64,000 nucleotides of DNA, taken from Myxococcota bacterium. GTDB lineage: Bacteria > Myxococcota_A > UBA796 > UBA2385. The stretch lies in assembly GCA_023150805.1 (NCBI GenBank), contig JAKLKF010000007.1, forward strand, positions 41,295 through 105,294. Reading direction: 5' to 3'. The notes under the pieces are model-generated. The model was not told where the DNA came from. It saw only the letters and a list, made by a program, of their open reading frames with translations, and made no database searches. The translations under genes were made by a program, and so were the position numbers. Position 1 is the first letter of the stretch, and each line of letters begins with the position of its first letter. Of the stretch, positions 62,898 through 64,000 are shown in pieces.

Positions 62898-63395
62898 CTA
62901 CGCCCCCGCCTCCACCCCGATCTCCCCCCACTTCCCCAGCGGCACGGCCTTGCGCATCCCCGGCCGCAGGCGCACCGCGAACTCGGCCACGAACCCGCCC
63001 CCGCCCAGCGCCTCGACGAAGCGCGGCCCGGCGGCCTCTTTGGTGGCGATCTCCTCGGCCAGCTCCTGCCGCACGACCTCGGCCACCGCCGCGGGCACGA
63101 TGAGCACGAGCAGCCCGCGGTAGTTCCTGAACCCGAGGTCGCCGACGAGCTTCACCGGGATGCTCAGCCCCTCGCCGTCGGGGATCGCCAGCGGGTACAC
63201 GTCGAGCATGGCGCCGGCCTCGCCCGGCCGCTGGTGGCGCGGGGCGCGCATCAGCGGGGAGAGCACGTCGGCCAGTGGCACGCCGAGGAACGCCTGGAGC
63301 CCGTCGAAGGACAACGGGCCCAGGCGGACCTGGGTGGTGGGCACCGTCAGGTTGACCCGCAGCGCGTCGGGCGCATCGGCTAGGGCGGCGTTCAC
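62898..63395 (-). CDS. Conserved hypothetical, paralog of 53333-53827
   Basis: MNAALADAPDALRVNLTVPTTQVRLGPLSFDGLQAFLGVPLADVLSPLMRAPRHQRPGEAG. Confidence 0.75.
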   Translation of the reverse strand: MNAALADAPDALRVNLTVPTTQVRLGPLSFDGLQAFLGVPLADVLSPLMRAPRHQRPGEAGAMLDVYPLAIPDGEGLSIPVKLVGDLGFRNYRGLLVLIVPAAVAEVVRQELAEEIATKEAAGPRFVEALGGGGFVAEFAVRLRPGMRKAVPLGKWGEIGVEAGA

Positions 63396-63991
63396 GCGGC
63401 CTCCGACGAGGGCACGTCGATGACGCGCGGGCGGCGGGGCTTCCGGCCGGCCGGGACCTCGGCGGGCGGGGGCTCGACGATCTCGGGCTCGACCACATCG
63501 ACCACGGGGGCGCCCTCCGGCTCGGGCTCGTCCTCGGGCTCGTCGTCCTCGATGATGCCGGAGAGCCCCGAAGGGTCGTCGGGCGGCGCGTCGTCGTCGA
63601 GCACGTCCTCGTCCTCACCGCCGCCCTGGTCCTCCAGCGCGTCCAGAACCTCGGACTGCGCGTCGGCGATGTCGTCGAGCGCCCGGCGCATCGGCGCCAG
63701 GTGCTTCAGCGCGGCGAGCGCCGAGAAGTCGAGCCCGCCGAGCAGTCCCTCGATGCGGCGCAGGCTGGCGTGGACATCGGCGAGGCCCTGGGTCTGCCGG
63801 AAGGCGAGGTGGGCCTGGTGGAACGCCTGCTCGCCGGGAGGCAGCTCCAGGAAGTCGGCCATGGACTCGGCCAGCTCCTTGCGGGAGCGCACGTCGAAGC
63901 TGGGGCCGTAGAAGGTGTCCAGGGCGCGGGCCCACAGGGGGCGGGCTTCGCTGGACGAGGGCAGACGGGTAGCGCGGCGGTTCTCGGGCAT
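63392..63991 (-). CDS. Acidic conserved hypothetical, intact paralog of 53824-54466
   Basis: MPENRRATRLPSSSEARPLWARALDTFYGPSFDVRSRKELAESMADFLELPPGEQAFHQAHLAFRQTQGLADVHASLRRIEGLL; 4-nt overlap with the next gene. Confidence 0.78.
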   Translation of the reverse strand: MPENRRATRLPSSSEARPLWARALDTFYGPSFDVRSRKELAESMADFLELPPGEQAFHQAHLAFRQTQGLADVHASLRRIEGLLGGLDFSALAALKHLAPMRRALDDIADAQSEVLDALEDQGGGEDEDVLDDDAPPDDPSGLSGIIEDDEPEDEPEPEGAPVVDVVEPEIVEPPPAEVPAGRKPRRPRVIDVPSSEAA

Positions 63992-64000
63992 CGAGACCTC

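Larger units (their letters stand above)
62897..64000. repeat. Paralogous direct repeat, copy 2 (continues past window end)
   Basis: Collinear with 53335-54480, same orientation, without 14-mer insertions. Confidence 0.9.

Noticed and set aside
1-64000. CRISPR arrays, rRNA genes
   Set aside because: No regularly spaced 24-40 bp repeats and no rRNA-like conserved segments were seen; only one tRNA was recognised.

Overview
This is a GC-rich bacterial chromosome window. Its DGG/TGDG-type lipoproteins, HRDISPGN-type Ser/Thr kinase and FG-GAP/MopE-like secreted protein suggest a Myxococcota or deltaproteobacterial origin (inference). Roughly 1-36 kb is mostly ordinary chromosome: a truncated transposase, a Phd/VapC toxin-antitoxin pair, an Fbp-type ABC transporter operon, Lon, a multicopper oxidase, ThrE/Lrp, SSB, a kinase/HEAT/HD-GYP-like cluster and two SPFH proteins. 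At 36.1 kb a tRNA-Val(CAC) abuts a large serine recombinase whose 3' end overlaps the tRNA. From there to the window end the DNA looks like an integrated mobile or accessory region. It carries a translationally coupled Type I RM operon with two different HsdM subunits, a GIY-YIG-like protein and a large bEBP-like AAA+ ATPase lacking GAFTGA. It also carries a primase/VapE/OB-fold replication module with an iteron-like 9-mer cluster, a second TA pair, a PD-(D/E)XK nuclease / SF1 helicase / coiled-coil operon, and two ~1.1 kb direct paralogous copies. The most unusual signal is six copies of an exact 14-bp sequence (CCGGTCTGGAGGAC, both orientations) scattered over 1.1 kb of coding DNA at 54.2-55.3 kb. 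The second paralogous copy preserves the empty sites, showing insertion of the 14-mer with adjacent 1-nt indels. All calls come from reading sequence and ORF translations; no database search was run.
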